From the NCBI GenBank assembly GCA_020718125.1, contig DYDC01000087.1, forward strand, positions 1 through 9,265: DNA of 9,265 nt, in the 5' to 3' direction. The translations under genes were made by a program, and so were the position numbers. Of this stretch, positions 1-6,684 are shown piece after piece (the stretch's first letter is position 1; the number at the start of each line of letters is the position of its first letter). Below the pieces are notes generated by a model that was not told the DNA's origin, searched no databases, and saw only the letters and a list, made by a program, of their open reading frames with translations. Source of the stretch: Methylacidiphilum sp. (GTDB lineage Bacteria; Verrucomicrobiota; Verrucomicrobiia; CAIQCK01).

Positions 1-2
1 GC

Positions 3-800
3 GCGGTGCTCGGCCGGGAGCGGGTGCGCTGCGTGACCTACTGCGACGAACTGCACGGCGGCTATGGTTTCAGCCGCCAATGGGTGAATCCAGCGGCCGA
101 CCTTTTCATTGGCGCCGTGCCGGAGACGTGCGAGGCCGCGATCGGCTGTGGCATGGCGCCGGACAAGACATTCGTCGGCGGCTTCGTGACCCGGCGCTTC
201 TTCCATGACCCGGCGCCGAGCGGGGCGGAACGGGACACATTCATCCGCGAGCAACTGCAATTCGACCCGCAGCAATTCATTCTCTTGCTGATGGCCTCCG
301 CCCACGGCGCGCAGAATCACATCCGGTTTTTGGAGGCGTTAAAGCGACACCGCGTAGATGTGCAGGTGGTTGCGCTCTGCGGCGACTCGGCACAGGCGCA
401 AGTAGCCGTCTCAACATGGGCCAGTGCCAGTTCGTCGTTGCCTGTGCGCGTGCTGCCGCACGATGCGGACATCGGCTGCTTGATGCGTGTCGTTTCGGCC
501 GTCGTGGCGCGGCCCGGTGCCGGCTCCACCAGCGAGGCTATCGTCAGCGGCTGCCCGCTGTTGCTCAATTGCCTGGGCGGGCTGATGCCGCAGGAGATGA
601 TCAACGTGAAGTTCTGCCGCAAGCACGGGTTGGCTGAGACGATCCGGCGGGCCGACGATCTGGCGCAGTGGGTTGCCGCGTGGAAGAAAGACCCGGCGTT
701 GCTCGGCGGCATTCGCCAGCGAATGGCCGCCGTCTGCCCGCCGGGCGGTCCGCGCGAGATTCTGCAAACACTCGTGGCGCTCGCGGCTCAGAGCCGGTAG
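3..800 (+). CDS. Glycosyltransferase, GT28 / MGDG-synthase-like, C-terminal part (5' end outside window)
   Basis: The reading frame is open to the left edge, so this is the C-terminal ~265 residues of a longer protein; the GTG at 6 is probably internal. The visible part resembles the second half of GT-B enzymes of the MGDG synthase / processive diacylglycerol glucosyltransferase / MurG type. Counting from the GTG, the early segment (about 20-65) looks like the linker before the C-terminal Rossmann domain and ends in VGGFVTRRFF, comparable to the family's 'G.PV...F' step. RPGAGSTSEAI at about 169-179 matches the nucleotide-sugar-binding loop (family form GxGTxxEA), and it is followed by a conserved-looking PLLLN strand. 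Family enzymes transfer a sugar from UDP-sugar to a lipid or lipid-linked acceptor at the cytoplasmic membrane. Donor and acceptor cannot be read from this fragment. The gene converges on the lipid cassette, which fits a glycolipid role but does not show it. Confidence 0.65.
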   Translation, partial: AVLGRERVRCVTYCDELHGGYGFSRQWVNPAADLFIGAVPETCEAAIGCGMAPDKTFVGGFVTRRFFHDPAPSGAERDTFIREQLQFDPQQFILLLMASAHGAQNHIRFLEALKRHRVDVQVVALCGDSAQAQVAVSTWASASSSLPVRVLPHDADIGCLMRVVSAVVARPGAGSTSEAIVSGCPLLLNCLGGLMPQEMINVKFCRKHGLAETIRRADDLAQWVAAWKKDPALLGGIRQRMAAVCPPGGPREILQTLVALAAQSR

Positions 801-1609
801 AAGCGGCGGAGCGCCCGCTCCATCCAGCGCGCGGGTAACAAGCGTGCCGCCAGAGGGGCGAGTCGCGCCTGGGCGAATCCGCCCACCACAACCACCGGCG
901 GCGGGTCTTCATCCTGGAGGATGCGCCACACGACTTCGGCCACGCGTTGTGGCGGCGGCGCGGCGGCCATTTCGCGCAGTTGCGTCTCCCACACGGCATC
1001 CTGACGCGCGCGGTCCGGGCCGGCGGCTTCCGCGCCCACGCGTTTCACGGAACCGCCAAAGGGCGTGTTGATATCGCCGGGCCGCACATCCACGACGCGG
1101 ACGGAGGCGCCGGCCAGTTCCAGCCGCAGGCACTGGCTGAAGATGCTGAGCGCGGCCTTCGCGGCGCTGTAGGCGGCCATGAATGGAATGGGAAACGTTC
1201 CCGCGAGCGAGGTGATGTTGATGATTGCGCCGCGCGGACGCTGGCACAGATGCGGCACGGCGAGCCGTATGAGTTCCATCGGGCCGTGGACGAGCAGTTG
1301 GAACTGTTCGCGCTCCAGTTCCGCCGGGACCGCGGTGGCTGGCCCGAACACAGCCGATCCGGCGTTGTTGATCAGCACGTCAAATCCGCGCGCTTCTTCG
1401 AACGCCTGGGCAAACCCTCGACGGATGGAATCGTCGCGGGCGAGATCCATCTGCACGCCGTGGAACCGGGGGAATTGCGGAAGTCTGGAAGCATCGCGCG
1501 ACGTGCCCCAGACCTCGCAGCCGCGCGCGGTGAGCAGGCGCGCGGTTTCCAGACCGATGCCGGAACTGGCGCCGGTCAGCAGGACCTTCATCTGTGACTC
1601 GTCAGCCAT
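788..1609 (-). CDS. Short-chain dehydrogenase/reductase (SDR), possible ketoreductase of the lipid cassette
   Basis: A 273-residue classical SDR. Visible motifs are the cofactor-binding TGASSGIG at residues 12-19, NNAG at 81-84, catalytic S134 in NITS, Y147 and K151 (YSAAK), and the PG turn at 177-178. Family members reduce or oxidise carbonyl/hydroxyl groups with NAD(P)H. The basic, proline-rich C-terminus (about 245-273) looks more like 11-beta-HSD/retinol-dehydrogenase-type SDRs than standard FabG, so the substrate is uncertain. The ATG at 1609 overlaps the end of the ketosynthase gene by 8 nt and has GGTGGGA just upstream. A second in-frame ATG at 1591 (MKVLLTGAS) is a possible alternative start, with a poorer ribosome site. 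The overlap implies translational coupling, so acting on the ketosynthase product is the simplest guess. The gene ends 13 nt inside the convergent glycosyltransferase gene. Confidence 0.85.
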   Translation of the reverse strand: MADESQMKVLLTGASSGIGLETARLLTARGCEVWGTSRDASRLPQFPRFHGVQMDLARDDSIRRGFAQAFEEARGFDVLINNAGSAVFGPATAVPAELEREQFQLLVHGPMELIRLAVPHLCQRPRGAIINITSLAGTFPIPFMAAYSAAKAALSIFSQCLRLELAGASVRVVDVRPGDINTPFGGSVKRVGAEAAGPDRARQDAVWETQLREMAAAPPPQRVAEVVWRILQDEDPPPVVVVGGFAQARLAPLAARLLPARWMERALRRFYRL

Positions 1610-2867
1610 TTTCCCACCGGCGAAGGGCGAGACAAACGTTGGTGCCGCCGAAGCCGCTGGAGTTGCTCAGTGCGGTTCGTGGCGTTTCGGGGATCGGCTG
1701 GGTGACGATGGGAATGCCGGCGCATTCCGGGTCCAGTTCGGTGATGTGCGCGGAAACCGGCGTGAACCGTTCCTGCAATGCAAGGCAGCAGAAGGCGGCC
1801 TCCATCGCGCCGGCCAGCGACAAGCCGTGGCCGGTCAGGCTCTTGGTGCTGCTGACGAACGGCATCCTGCCGCCGGCAAACACCTGGCGGATGGCGCGGC
1901 ATTCGGCCACGTCGCCGGCAGATGTGGAAGTGGCGTGGGCGTTGATGTAGTCCACATTGCCGGGTTTCACACGCGAGTCCAGCAGTGACTCTCGCATGGC
2001 CCGCACCAGGCCCTCGCCGTTGGGTTCGGGGGCGATGACGTTGTAACCGTCGGAGGCCTGTCCCCAGCCGAGCACTTCGGCGCAGATGGGTGCGCCGCGG
2101 CGGCGCGCGTGGTCCAGGTCCTCGACCACAAGCACGCAGGCGCCGCCAGTGCCGACGAAGCCGTCGCGCTTGATGTCGAAGGCGCAGGGGGATTTCTTCG
2201 GGTCGGTCTGCACGCTGAGCGCGCGGATGCCGGCGAATGGGAGAATGGTGAACTTGTTGCAGTCCTCGGCGCCGACCACGAACACGATGTTCTGACGCCC
2301 CTGCCGGATTAGATCCGTCGCCAATCCCAACGCATGCGCGGAGGACGAGCACGCGCTGGAACAGCCCAGGGAACCGCCCTTGATCTTGAAACAGGCGACC
2401 AGATTGATGTAGAGCGAGCCGGGAATGCTGTTGACGATGGCCATGGGGGGACAACGACTCACGCCGCGCGTGACCATGGCGTGGAGGTTCTCATAGGCCA
2501 TCCGCATGGAGCCGCCGGAGGCGCACATCAGGCCGGTGCGCGGGCTGGAAACCAGGTCAGGCGCCAGTTGTGCCGCCCGCACCGCCTGCTGCATCGCACA
2601 GAAGGCGTAGAGCGAGTTGGGAGCCATCGGTCGCAACTGTTCGCGCGTGAGTTGATAGTCGGCCGGATAGCTCCAGTCCTCGAATTGCGCCGTTGGAAAA
2701 CCGAATCCCTTGACGGTGCCCGCCAGCTTCACCGGCACATCGGCGCCGGCGAACTCCGGGAACAGCTCCACGCCGGTGCGGCAATCGCGCAAGTTGCGCA
2801 ACACTTCTTCGCGGCTGTTGCCAATGCTTGTGATGAACCCCAGTCCTGTGACAACAGCCCGTTTCAT
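1602..2867 (-). CDS. Beta-ketoacyl-ACP synthase, FabB (KAS I)-like
   Basis: The enzyme condenses an acyl thioester with malonyl-ACP in type II fatty-acid or polyketide synthesis in the cytoplasm. From the chosen start the protein is 421 residues, a normal length for KAS I/II. The N-terminus MKRAVVTGLG closely matches E. coli FabB. The Cys-His-His triad is complete: C173 in SSACSSSAH, H311 in NAHATSTSAGD and H347 in TKSLTGHG, with the conserved K342. The C-terminal SNSSGFGGTN (401-410) is the family signature, and the whole sequence is closer to FabB than FabF. The frame runs further upstream to 2966, overlapping the ACP-dehydratase gene, but homology begins at 2867. An ATG at 2876 would add only three residues. 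No clear Shine-Dalgarno is seen at either. It lies 22 nt after the ACP-dehydratase gene and overlaps the SDR gene, so these three are very likely one operon. It is an active-type synthase rather than a chain-length factor, because the cysteine is present. Confidence 0.93.
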   Translation of the reverse strand: MKRAVVTGLGFITSIGNSREEVLRNLRDCRTGVELFPEFAGADVPVKLAGTVKGFGFPTAQFEDWSYPADYQLTREQLRPMAPNSLYAFCAMQQAVRAAQLAPDLVSSPRTGLMCASGGSMRMAYENLHAMVTRGVSRCPPMAIVNSIPGSLYINLVACFKIKGGSLGCSSACSSSAHALGLATDLIRQGRQNIVFVVGAEDCNKFTILPFAGIRALSVQTDPKKSPCAFDIKRDGFVGTGGACVLVVEDLDHARRRGAPICAEVLGWGQASDGYNVIAPEPNGEGLVRAMRESLLDSRVKPGNVDYINAHATSTSAGDVAECRAIRQVFAGGRMPFVSSTKSLTGHGLSLAGAMEAAFCCLALQERFTPVSAHITELDPECAGIPIVTQPIPETPRTALSNSSGFGGTNVCLALRRWENG

Positions 2868-2889
2868 GGGTGGCATGGCTTGCGCGTGA

Positions 2890-3750
2890 TCAAGCGTCCG
2901 GCCCGTTGGAGGCCGACGACGGCCCCGGCTCCAACTGCTCGCCGAACGCCAGCACCAGCCGGTCAATCACGGCCACGCGGGCACCGTTGGAACTGGCCGT
3001 GCAACTGAAGATGGCTACCGGGTCGCGGAGCTTGACCAGCTTCCCCTCGAACGTCAGTCGCTGGCCGGGCCGGGTCTTGCGATACACGTGCGCGCCGTCC
3101 AGCGAGGCGAAAAACACGTGGTTGGGCTTGATCTCCTTGGACAGCAACCTGGGAGCTTTTTCAAGCACCCACAGGCACGCGGCCTGCCCCATCGCCTCGA
3201 ACAACACAGACGCGGGAAAGATCGGCTCATCTTTGAAGTGCCCCGAAAGGAAAAACTCGCTGCCTTTGATCTGATACTCGGCCCTGACGGTCTCATCGCC
3301 CAGCTCGGCGGTGTCCAGAAACAGAAACGGCGGCTGTTGCGGCAGCACCAGCGCGATATGCTCGCGGCTATACTGCTTGGCGGCCGGCACCGCTTGCGCC
3401 CCCGTGATCTTGGCGTGCAGGAACTGATTGAGATTGCCCAGGGTGCGGATTTCCCGGAGCTCCTCGTTCTTGATGTGCAGCCCCAGCACCTCCTCGATCG
3501 AGACTACGATCTCCAACAAAGTCAGTGAGTCCAGTCCCAGATCGTCCACAAGACGCGTGGCCTCGCTCGCGTCCTTCAGCGACAGCCGCGCCGTGGACGG
3601 CTGGTAACGCTCGATCAGCCCATACACAACCGTCGGGACGGCCGTGAGGTCGCCCTTTTCGCGAAAGCGAATGGCCGCCTCGATCGTTTCCGTGCTGCAC
3701 CGTCGAAGCCCTTCCTTCAAATCAGCCAGTTCTTTTTCTGTCAAAGCCAT
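2890..3750 (-). CDS. Fused acyl carrier protein - FabZ-like 3-hydroxyacyl-ACP dehydratase
   Basis: A 286-residue two-domain protein. Residues ~1-40 are a helical, charged extension. Residues ~41-115 are an acyl carrier domain with LVDDLGLDSL, where S75 is the expected phosphopantetheine attachment site. After a short linker, ~128-270 is a hotdog-fold dehydratase: GHFKDEPIFP has the catalytic-type H171, and E185 and Q189 in LFEAMGQ match the FabZ Glu/Gln (FabA would have Asp). The usual HFPGxP is changed to HFKDEP, so the dehydratase is divergent. The fusion would hold the 3-hydroxyacyl intermediate on its own carrier and dehydrate it to trans-2-enoyl. The frame runs upstream to 3939, but those residues look like shadow sequence overlapping the glycosylase gene. 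MALTEKEL at 3750 begins the recognisable protein, with no obvious Shine-Dalgarno. It is the first gene of the cassette with the ketosynthase and SDR. Confidence 0.87.
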   Translation of the reverse strand: MALTEKELADLKEGLRRCSTETIEAAIRFREKGDLTAVPTVVYGLIERYQPSTARLSLKDASEATRLVDDLGLDSLTLLEIVVSIEEVLGLHIKNEELREIRTLGNLNQFLHAKITGAQAVPAAKQYSREHIALVLPQQPPFLFLDTAELGDETVRAEYQIKGSEFFLSGHFKDEPIFPASVLFEAMGQAACLWVLEKAPRLLSKEIKPNHVFFASLDGAHVYRKTRPGQRLTFEGKLVKLRDPVAIFSCTASSNGARVAVIDRLVLAFGEQLEPGPSSASNGPDA

Positions 3751-3794
3751 GATTGTCGTTCTGCATCGCGGAAATCCACCCGCAGCGCGCGCAG

Positions 3795-3821
3795 ACAATA
3801 CCAGTTTGAAAGGAAAAGCAA
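3795..3821 (-). promoter_or_regulatory. Possible extended -10 promoter for the lipid cassette
   Basis: In the 133-nt gap between the glycosylase and ACP-dehydratase genes the - strand carries TGG-TATTGT, an extended -10 form (hexamer at 3795-3800). A weak -35-like TTGCTT lies at 3816-3821 with a short 15-nt spacer. The gap is also locally more A/T-rich than its surroundings. A start site here would give a leader of about 40 nt. The match is modest and readthrough from typA remains possible. Confidence 0.25.
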
Positions 3822-3883
3822 TTGGATTTTCCCTCCTCCATGCGCTTGCGCTTTTACTGCGGTCGGGCGGCGGAAAGGAGCGG

Positions 3884-4681
3884 TTACATCGGGCGCGCCC
3901 CGCCATGCGGCAACAGCGGGCGCAGGGGGCATGTCGCACATCGTGGCTCTCGCGACAGGCAGTAGTGCTTGCTCGCGGCGACGATCAGGGCGTGGTATTC
4001 GTTGAACAGCCGGGCACGGGGCGAGTGGCGGGTGCTGAGCCGTGACATGCCGGAGGGAGGATGGCCGGTGGGGAGGGGGATTTGAGATTTCTGATTTCTG
4101 ATTTCTGATCTTGGATTGGCGGTCAGTGATTGCTCAAACATCGCCTTCACGTCGTGGTAGTCGGGATCGCGATGCGCCCAGCCGTGGCGGATGAGAATGC
4201 GTCTGGTGTAAGCGTCCACGACGAAGCTTTCGTGGCCGCCGGCGTAGAGCAGCATCGAGTCGGCGGTCTCCGGGCCGATGCCGTTGACCGCGAGCAGTTG
4301 CTCGCGCAGGACCGTCGTTGGCAGGTGGAACATTCGTTCCAAGTCGCCGTGAAACTCGCTGCGCAGAAAATCCAGAAATGAGCGCAGCCGCCGGGCCTTG
4401 ACGTTGAAGTAGCCGGCGGGGCGGATGAGCGTGGCCAGCCGGTGATGCGGCAAGGCGCGGAGCCGATGCGGCGAGAGGACGCGGGCACAGCGAAGGTTGA
4501 CGATGGCCTTCTCGACATTGGTCCACGCAGTGTTCTGTGTGAGGATCGCGCCGACGCAGACCTCGAACGGCGTGTCAGCCGGCCACCAGCGTTGCGGGCC
4601 GAAGTGGCGGGAGAGGAGACGGAACGCGGAACGTGAAACGTGAAACGTGAAACGTGAGGTGTCTTGCGTGGCCGCCTTCAC
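3884..4681 (-). CDS. Endonuclease III-family (HhH-GPD) DNA glycosylase with repeat-derived insertions
   Basis: A 265-residue HhH-GPD base-excision-repair protein. VGAILTQNTAWTNVEKA (43-59) and the helix-hairpin-helix AVNGIGPETADSMLLYA (131-147) are typical, and D156 in VVDAYTRR is the catalytic aspartate. E138 replaces the lysine of bifunctional EndoIII, so a glycosylase without lyase activity, as in the MagIII-like branch, is expected; the target base is unknown. C241, C248 and C251 follow the C-x6-C-x2-C spacing of the Fe-S loop, but the fourth position is L257, so the cluster may be missing or altered. Residues ~189-223 are an insertion between SLTA and RLFNEYHAL made largely of repeat DNA, and the N-terminus SRFTFHVSRS is also encoded by a heptamer repeat. 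The start is GTG at 4681, with a TAA two codons upstream, so no longer start is possible. It follows typA by 24 nt, probably in one transcript. Confidence 0.85.
   Translation of the reverse strand: MKAATQDTSRFTFHVSRSAFRLLSRHFGPQRWWPADTPFEVCVGAILTQNTAWTNVEKAIVNLRCARVLSPHRLRALPHHRLATLIRPAGYFNVKARRLRSFLDFLRSEFHGDLERMFHLPTTVLREQLLAVNGIGPETADSMLLYAGGHESFVVDAYTRRILIRHGWAHRDPDYHDVKAMFEQSLTANPRSEIRNQKSQIPLPTGHPPSGMSRLSTRHSPRARLFNEYHALIVAASKHYCLSREPRCATCPLRPLLPHGGARPM
4013..4117 (-). repeat. Repeat-derived insertion inside the glycosylase gene (GATTTCT heptamers plus a second degenerate set)
   Basis: At 4079-4117 the + strand reads as 7-nt units: GATTTGA, three perfect GATTTCT (4086-4092, 4093-4099, 4100-4106), GATCTTG, then a partial GATT. 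At 4014-4034 a different degenerate set occurs: GCACGGG, GCGAGTG, GCGGGTG. The stretch of about 105 nt keeps the reading frame and encodes about 35 residues (NPRSEIRNQKSQ ... STRHSPRA) that interrupt an otherwise continuous family alignment just before the conserved NEYHAL. The insertion is in frame, so the gene is not obviously broken. Confidence 0.75.
4624..4658 (-). repeat. Heptanucleotide tandem repeat (ACGTGAA) at the 5' end of the glycosylase gene
   Basis: Five 7-nt units on the + strand: ACGCGGA, then three perfect ACGTGAA (4631-4651), then ACGTGAG. On the coding strand it specifies the N-terminal SRFTFHVSRS. An inverted 9-nt copy, CGTTTCACG, lies at 4695-4703 in the gap to typA. The repeat shares its 7-nt period, but not its sequence, with the repeats of the internal insertion. 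Confidence 0.85.
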
Positions 4682-4705
4682 TTTTTACGGTTCTCGTTTC
4701 ACGCG

Positions 4706-6565
4706 CTACGCCACCGCGTTGCGCCGCGGCTCGCTGCGACGGCGATCGAGTTCCTTGAGAATGCGCTTGCGCAGGCGGAGGTTCTTCGGGGTTGCCTCCA
4801 CGAACTCGTCCGGGCCAATGTATTCGAGGCAGCGCTCCAGGCTCATCTTCAGCGGCGTTTCAAGCTGGATGCCCTTGCCATCGCCCTGGCTGCGCATGTT
4901 GGTGAGCTTCTTCACGCGGCAGACGTTGACCGCGATATCTTCCGGACGGCCGGTCTCGCCGACGATCATGCCGGTATAGACCTCTTCGCCGGGGCCGATG
5001 AACATCCGTCCGCGTTCCTGGATGTAGTCGAGCGCGTAGCTGGTGGCGATGCCCGTCTCGGTGGCGGTGAGCACGCCGCCACGCCGCGTGTCAATCTCGC
5101 CGCGGACGGGGCCGTATTCCTTGAACAGGTGCGACATGACGCCGGTGCCGCGGGTCAGGTTCATCAGGTCGGTCTCAAGGCCGATGAGGCCGCGTGTGGG
5201 GATGAGCGCCTCGACGGTGACGTGGGCCGGCCCATCGCCGTGGCTGGCGTGGTGTTCCATGTTCGTGATCTCGGCCTTGCGGCTGGCAAGGTTCTGCATG
5301 ATGTCGCCGAGCTGCTCCTGCTGAATCTCGACCCAGAGCGTCTCGATCGGCTCCAGCAGTTCGCCGCCCTTGCCCTTGCGGTAGATGACCTCCGGTCGGG
5401 AGACCAGCGCCTCAAAGCCCTCGCGCCGCATCTGCTCGACGAGGACGGCGATCTGCATCTCGCCGCGAGCGCTGACGATGAAGGTGTTGCCGTCATCGGT
5501 GTCGGCCACCGAAAGGCTGATGTTGGTGCGCGTCTCGCGGTGGAGGCGGTCGCGGATGTTGCGGGCGGTGACAAACTTCCCCTCGCGGCCAGCCAGCGGG
5601 CCGTTGTTGACGCAGAACTGCATCTGGATCGTCGGCGGGTCAATCTCCACGAACGGGACCGGCTCGCGCTCCTCGCTGTCGCAGATGGTCTCGCCGATGG
5701 AAATCTCCTCGAATCCCGCCAGCCCGACGATGTCGCCCGCGGCGGCCTCCTCCAGTTCGATGCGCTGGAGACCCGTGAAGGAGTATAGCTTTGTCACCCG
5801 GGCGCGTTCACGGCGACCGTCCTTGTGGATGCAGACCACCGAGTCGTCCATCTTGATCTTGCCGCCGTAAATCTTGCCGAGCGCGATGCGGCCGACGTAG
5901 TCGGAGTAGTCGAGGTTGGCGATGGGAATCTGGAGCGGCGCGCTGTCGTCGGCCTTCGGCGGCGGGACGGACTTGATGATCGCCTCAAACAGCGGAGTCA
6001 TGTCGGTGTTCGTGTCCTTGAGGGAAAGCTTCGCGAAACCGCCCTTGGCGCTGGCATAGACGGTGGGGAAGTTCAGCTGGGCGTCGTGGGCGTGCAGCTC
6101 GAGCATCAGGTCCACGACCTTGTCGTGGGCGCCGACCGGGTCGGCATTGGGACGGTCAATCTTGTTGACGACAACGATGGGCATGAGGCCGGCATCGAGC
6201 GCCTTGCGCAGCACGAACCGCGTCTGCGCCTGCGGACCGTCGAAGGCGTCCACCACGAGCAGGCAGCCGTCCACCATCTTCATGATGCGCTCGACTTCGC
6301 CGCCAAAGTCGGCGTGGCCCGGTGTGTCCACGATGTTGATCTTGTAGGTCTCGCCGTCAGCGGCGTGATATTGGAAGCTGGCGTTCTTGGCCTTGATGGT
6401 GATGCCCTTCTCGCGCTCGAGATCCATCGAGTCCATGAGGCGCTCCTCGGAGGCCTTGGCCTCGTTGGCGCGGAAGGTGCCGGACTGTTTCAAGAGACAG
6501 TCCACCAGCGTGGTCTTGCCGTGGTCCACGTGGGCGATGATGGCGATGTTGCGGATCGTGCGCAT
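4706..6565 (-). CDS. typA: Translational GTPase TypA/BipA
   Basis: A 619-residue ribosome-associated GTPase of the EF-G-like family, the usual length for TypA. In other bacteria it supports ribosome assembly and growth under cold and other stress. The GTPase motifs are all present: G1 AHVDHGKT (11-18), the switch I threonine in GITIKAKN (54-61), G3 DTPGHADF (80-87), G4 NKID (134-137) and G5 SAK (172-174). The C-terminal NMRSQGDGKG and the closing VEATPKNLRLRKR are TypA signatures, and EF-G domain IV is absent. The ATG at 6565 gives MRTIRNIAIIAHVDHGK, matching the family N-terminus; the frame continues to 6823 but that part is repeat-derived shadow sequence. There is no Shine-Dalgarno. The ATG follows a hairpin and U-tract, which suggests control at the leader. 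The glycosylase gene follows after 24 nt. Confidence 0.97.
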   Translation of the reverse strand: MRTIRNIAIIAHVDHGKTTLVDCLLKQSGTFRANEAKASEERLMDSMDLEREKGITIKAKNASFQYHAADGETYKINIVDTPGHADFGGEVERIMKMVDGCLLVVDAFDGPQAQTRFVLRKALDAGLMPIVVVNKIDRPNADPVGAHDKVVDLMLELHAHDAQLNFPTVYASAKGGFAKLSLKDTNTDMTPLFEAIIKSVPPPKADDSAPLQIPIANLDYSDYVGRIALGKIYGGKIKMDDSVVCIHKDGRRERARVTKLYSFTGLQRIELEEAAAGDIVGLAGFEEISIGETICDSEEREPVPFVEIDPPTIQMQFCVNNGPLAGREGKFVTARNIRDRLHRETRTNISLSVADTDDGNTFIVSARGEMQIAVLVEQMRREGFEALVSRPEVIYRKGKGGELLEPIETLWVEIQQEQLGDIMQNLASRKAEITNMEHHASHGDGPAHVTVEALIPTRGLIGLETDLMNLTRGTGVMSHLFKEYGPVRGEIDTRRGGVLTATETGIATSYALDYIQERGRMFIGPGEEVYTGMIVGETGRPEDIAVNVCRVKKLTNMRSQGDGKGIQLETPLKMSLERCLEYIGPDEFVEATPKNLRLRKRILKELDRRRSEPRRNAVA

Positions 6566-6636
6566 GTAAAATAAAAACGCCACCGAGCCAAAAACAACAC
6601 CGAACAACCTGCATGGTGCTGTGTGTTTCGGTGGCG
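6566..6636 (-). promoter_or_regulatory. Terminator-like two-part hairpin and U-tract in the typA leader (possible attenuator)
   Basis: Reading the - strand: CGCCACCGA (6636-6628) pairs perfectly with TCGGTGGCG (6586-6578). Inside this, ACAGCACC (6622-6615) pairs with GGTGTTGT (6601-6594) with one G-U, around a 13-nt loop; an asymmetric internal loop (5 and 7 nt) separates the stems. TTTTTATTTTAC follows the outer stem directly, then the typA ATG. Stem plus U-tract is the form of an intrinsic terminator, but here it sits between the predicted typA promoter and its start codon, so it would act as an attenuator or as a structure controlling ribosome access. Confidence 0.6.
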
Positions 6637-6646
6637 AACGCGCGAA

Positions 6647-6675
6647 ACTATGCGGACGGGCGGGCGCGCTGTCAA
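6647..6675 (-). promoter_or_regulatory. typA: Sigma70-like promoter of typA
   Basis: On the - strand a perfect -35 box TTGACA (6675-6670), a 17-nt spacer and the -10-like CATAGT (6652-6647, four of six consensus bases). The start site would fall near 6640, giving a leader of about 75 nt that consists almost entirely of the hairpin and U-tract. The box lies 10 nt from the edge of the 145-bp tandem duplication. Confidence 0.6.
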
Positions 6676-6684
6676 ACCTTCTTC

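Noticed and set aside
2868..2966. N-terminal extension of the ketosynthase up to 2966
   Set aside because: It overlaps the ACP-dehydratase coding sequence and has no counterpart in the FabB family; the start at 2867 fits.
3751..3939. N-terminal extension of the ACP-dehydratase up to 3939
   Set aside because: Arginine/cysteine-rich sequence without family similarity that also overlaps the glycosylase 3' end.
4079..4117. Frameshifted or broken glycosylase gene caused by the repeat
   Set aside because: The frame stays open through the insertion and conserved sequence resumes in frame at NEYHAL.
4664..5788. Long + strand open frame (374 codons) opposite typA
   Set aside because: It lies antisense to a clearly conserved GTPase, shows no domain and reflects the GC-rich codon bias of typA; treated as a shadow.
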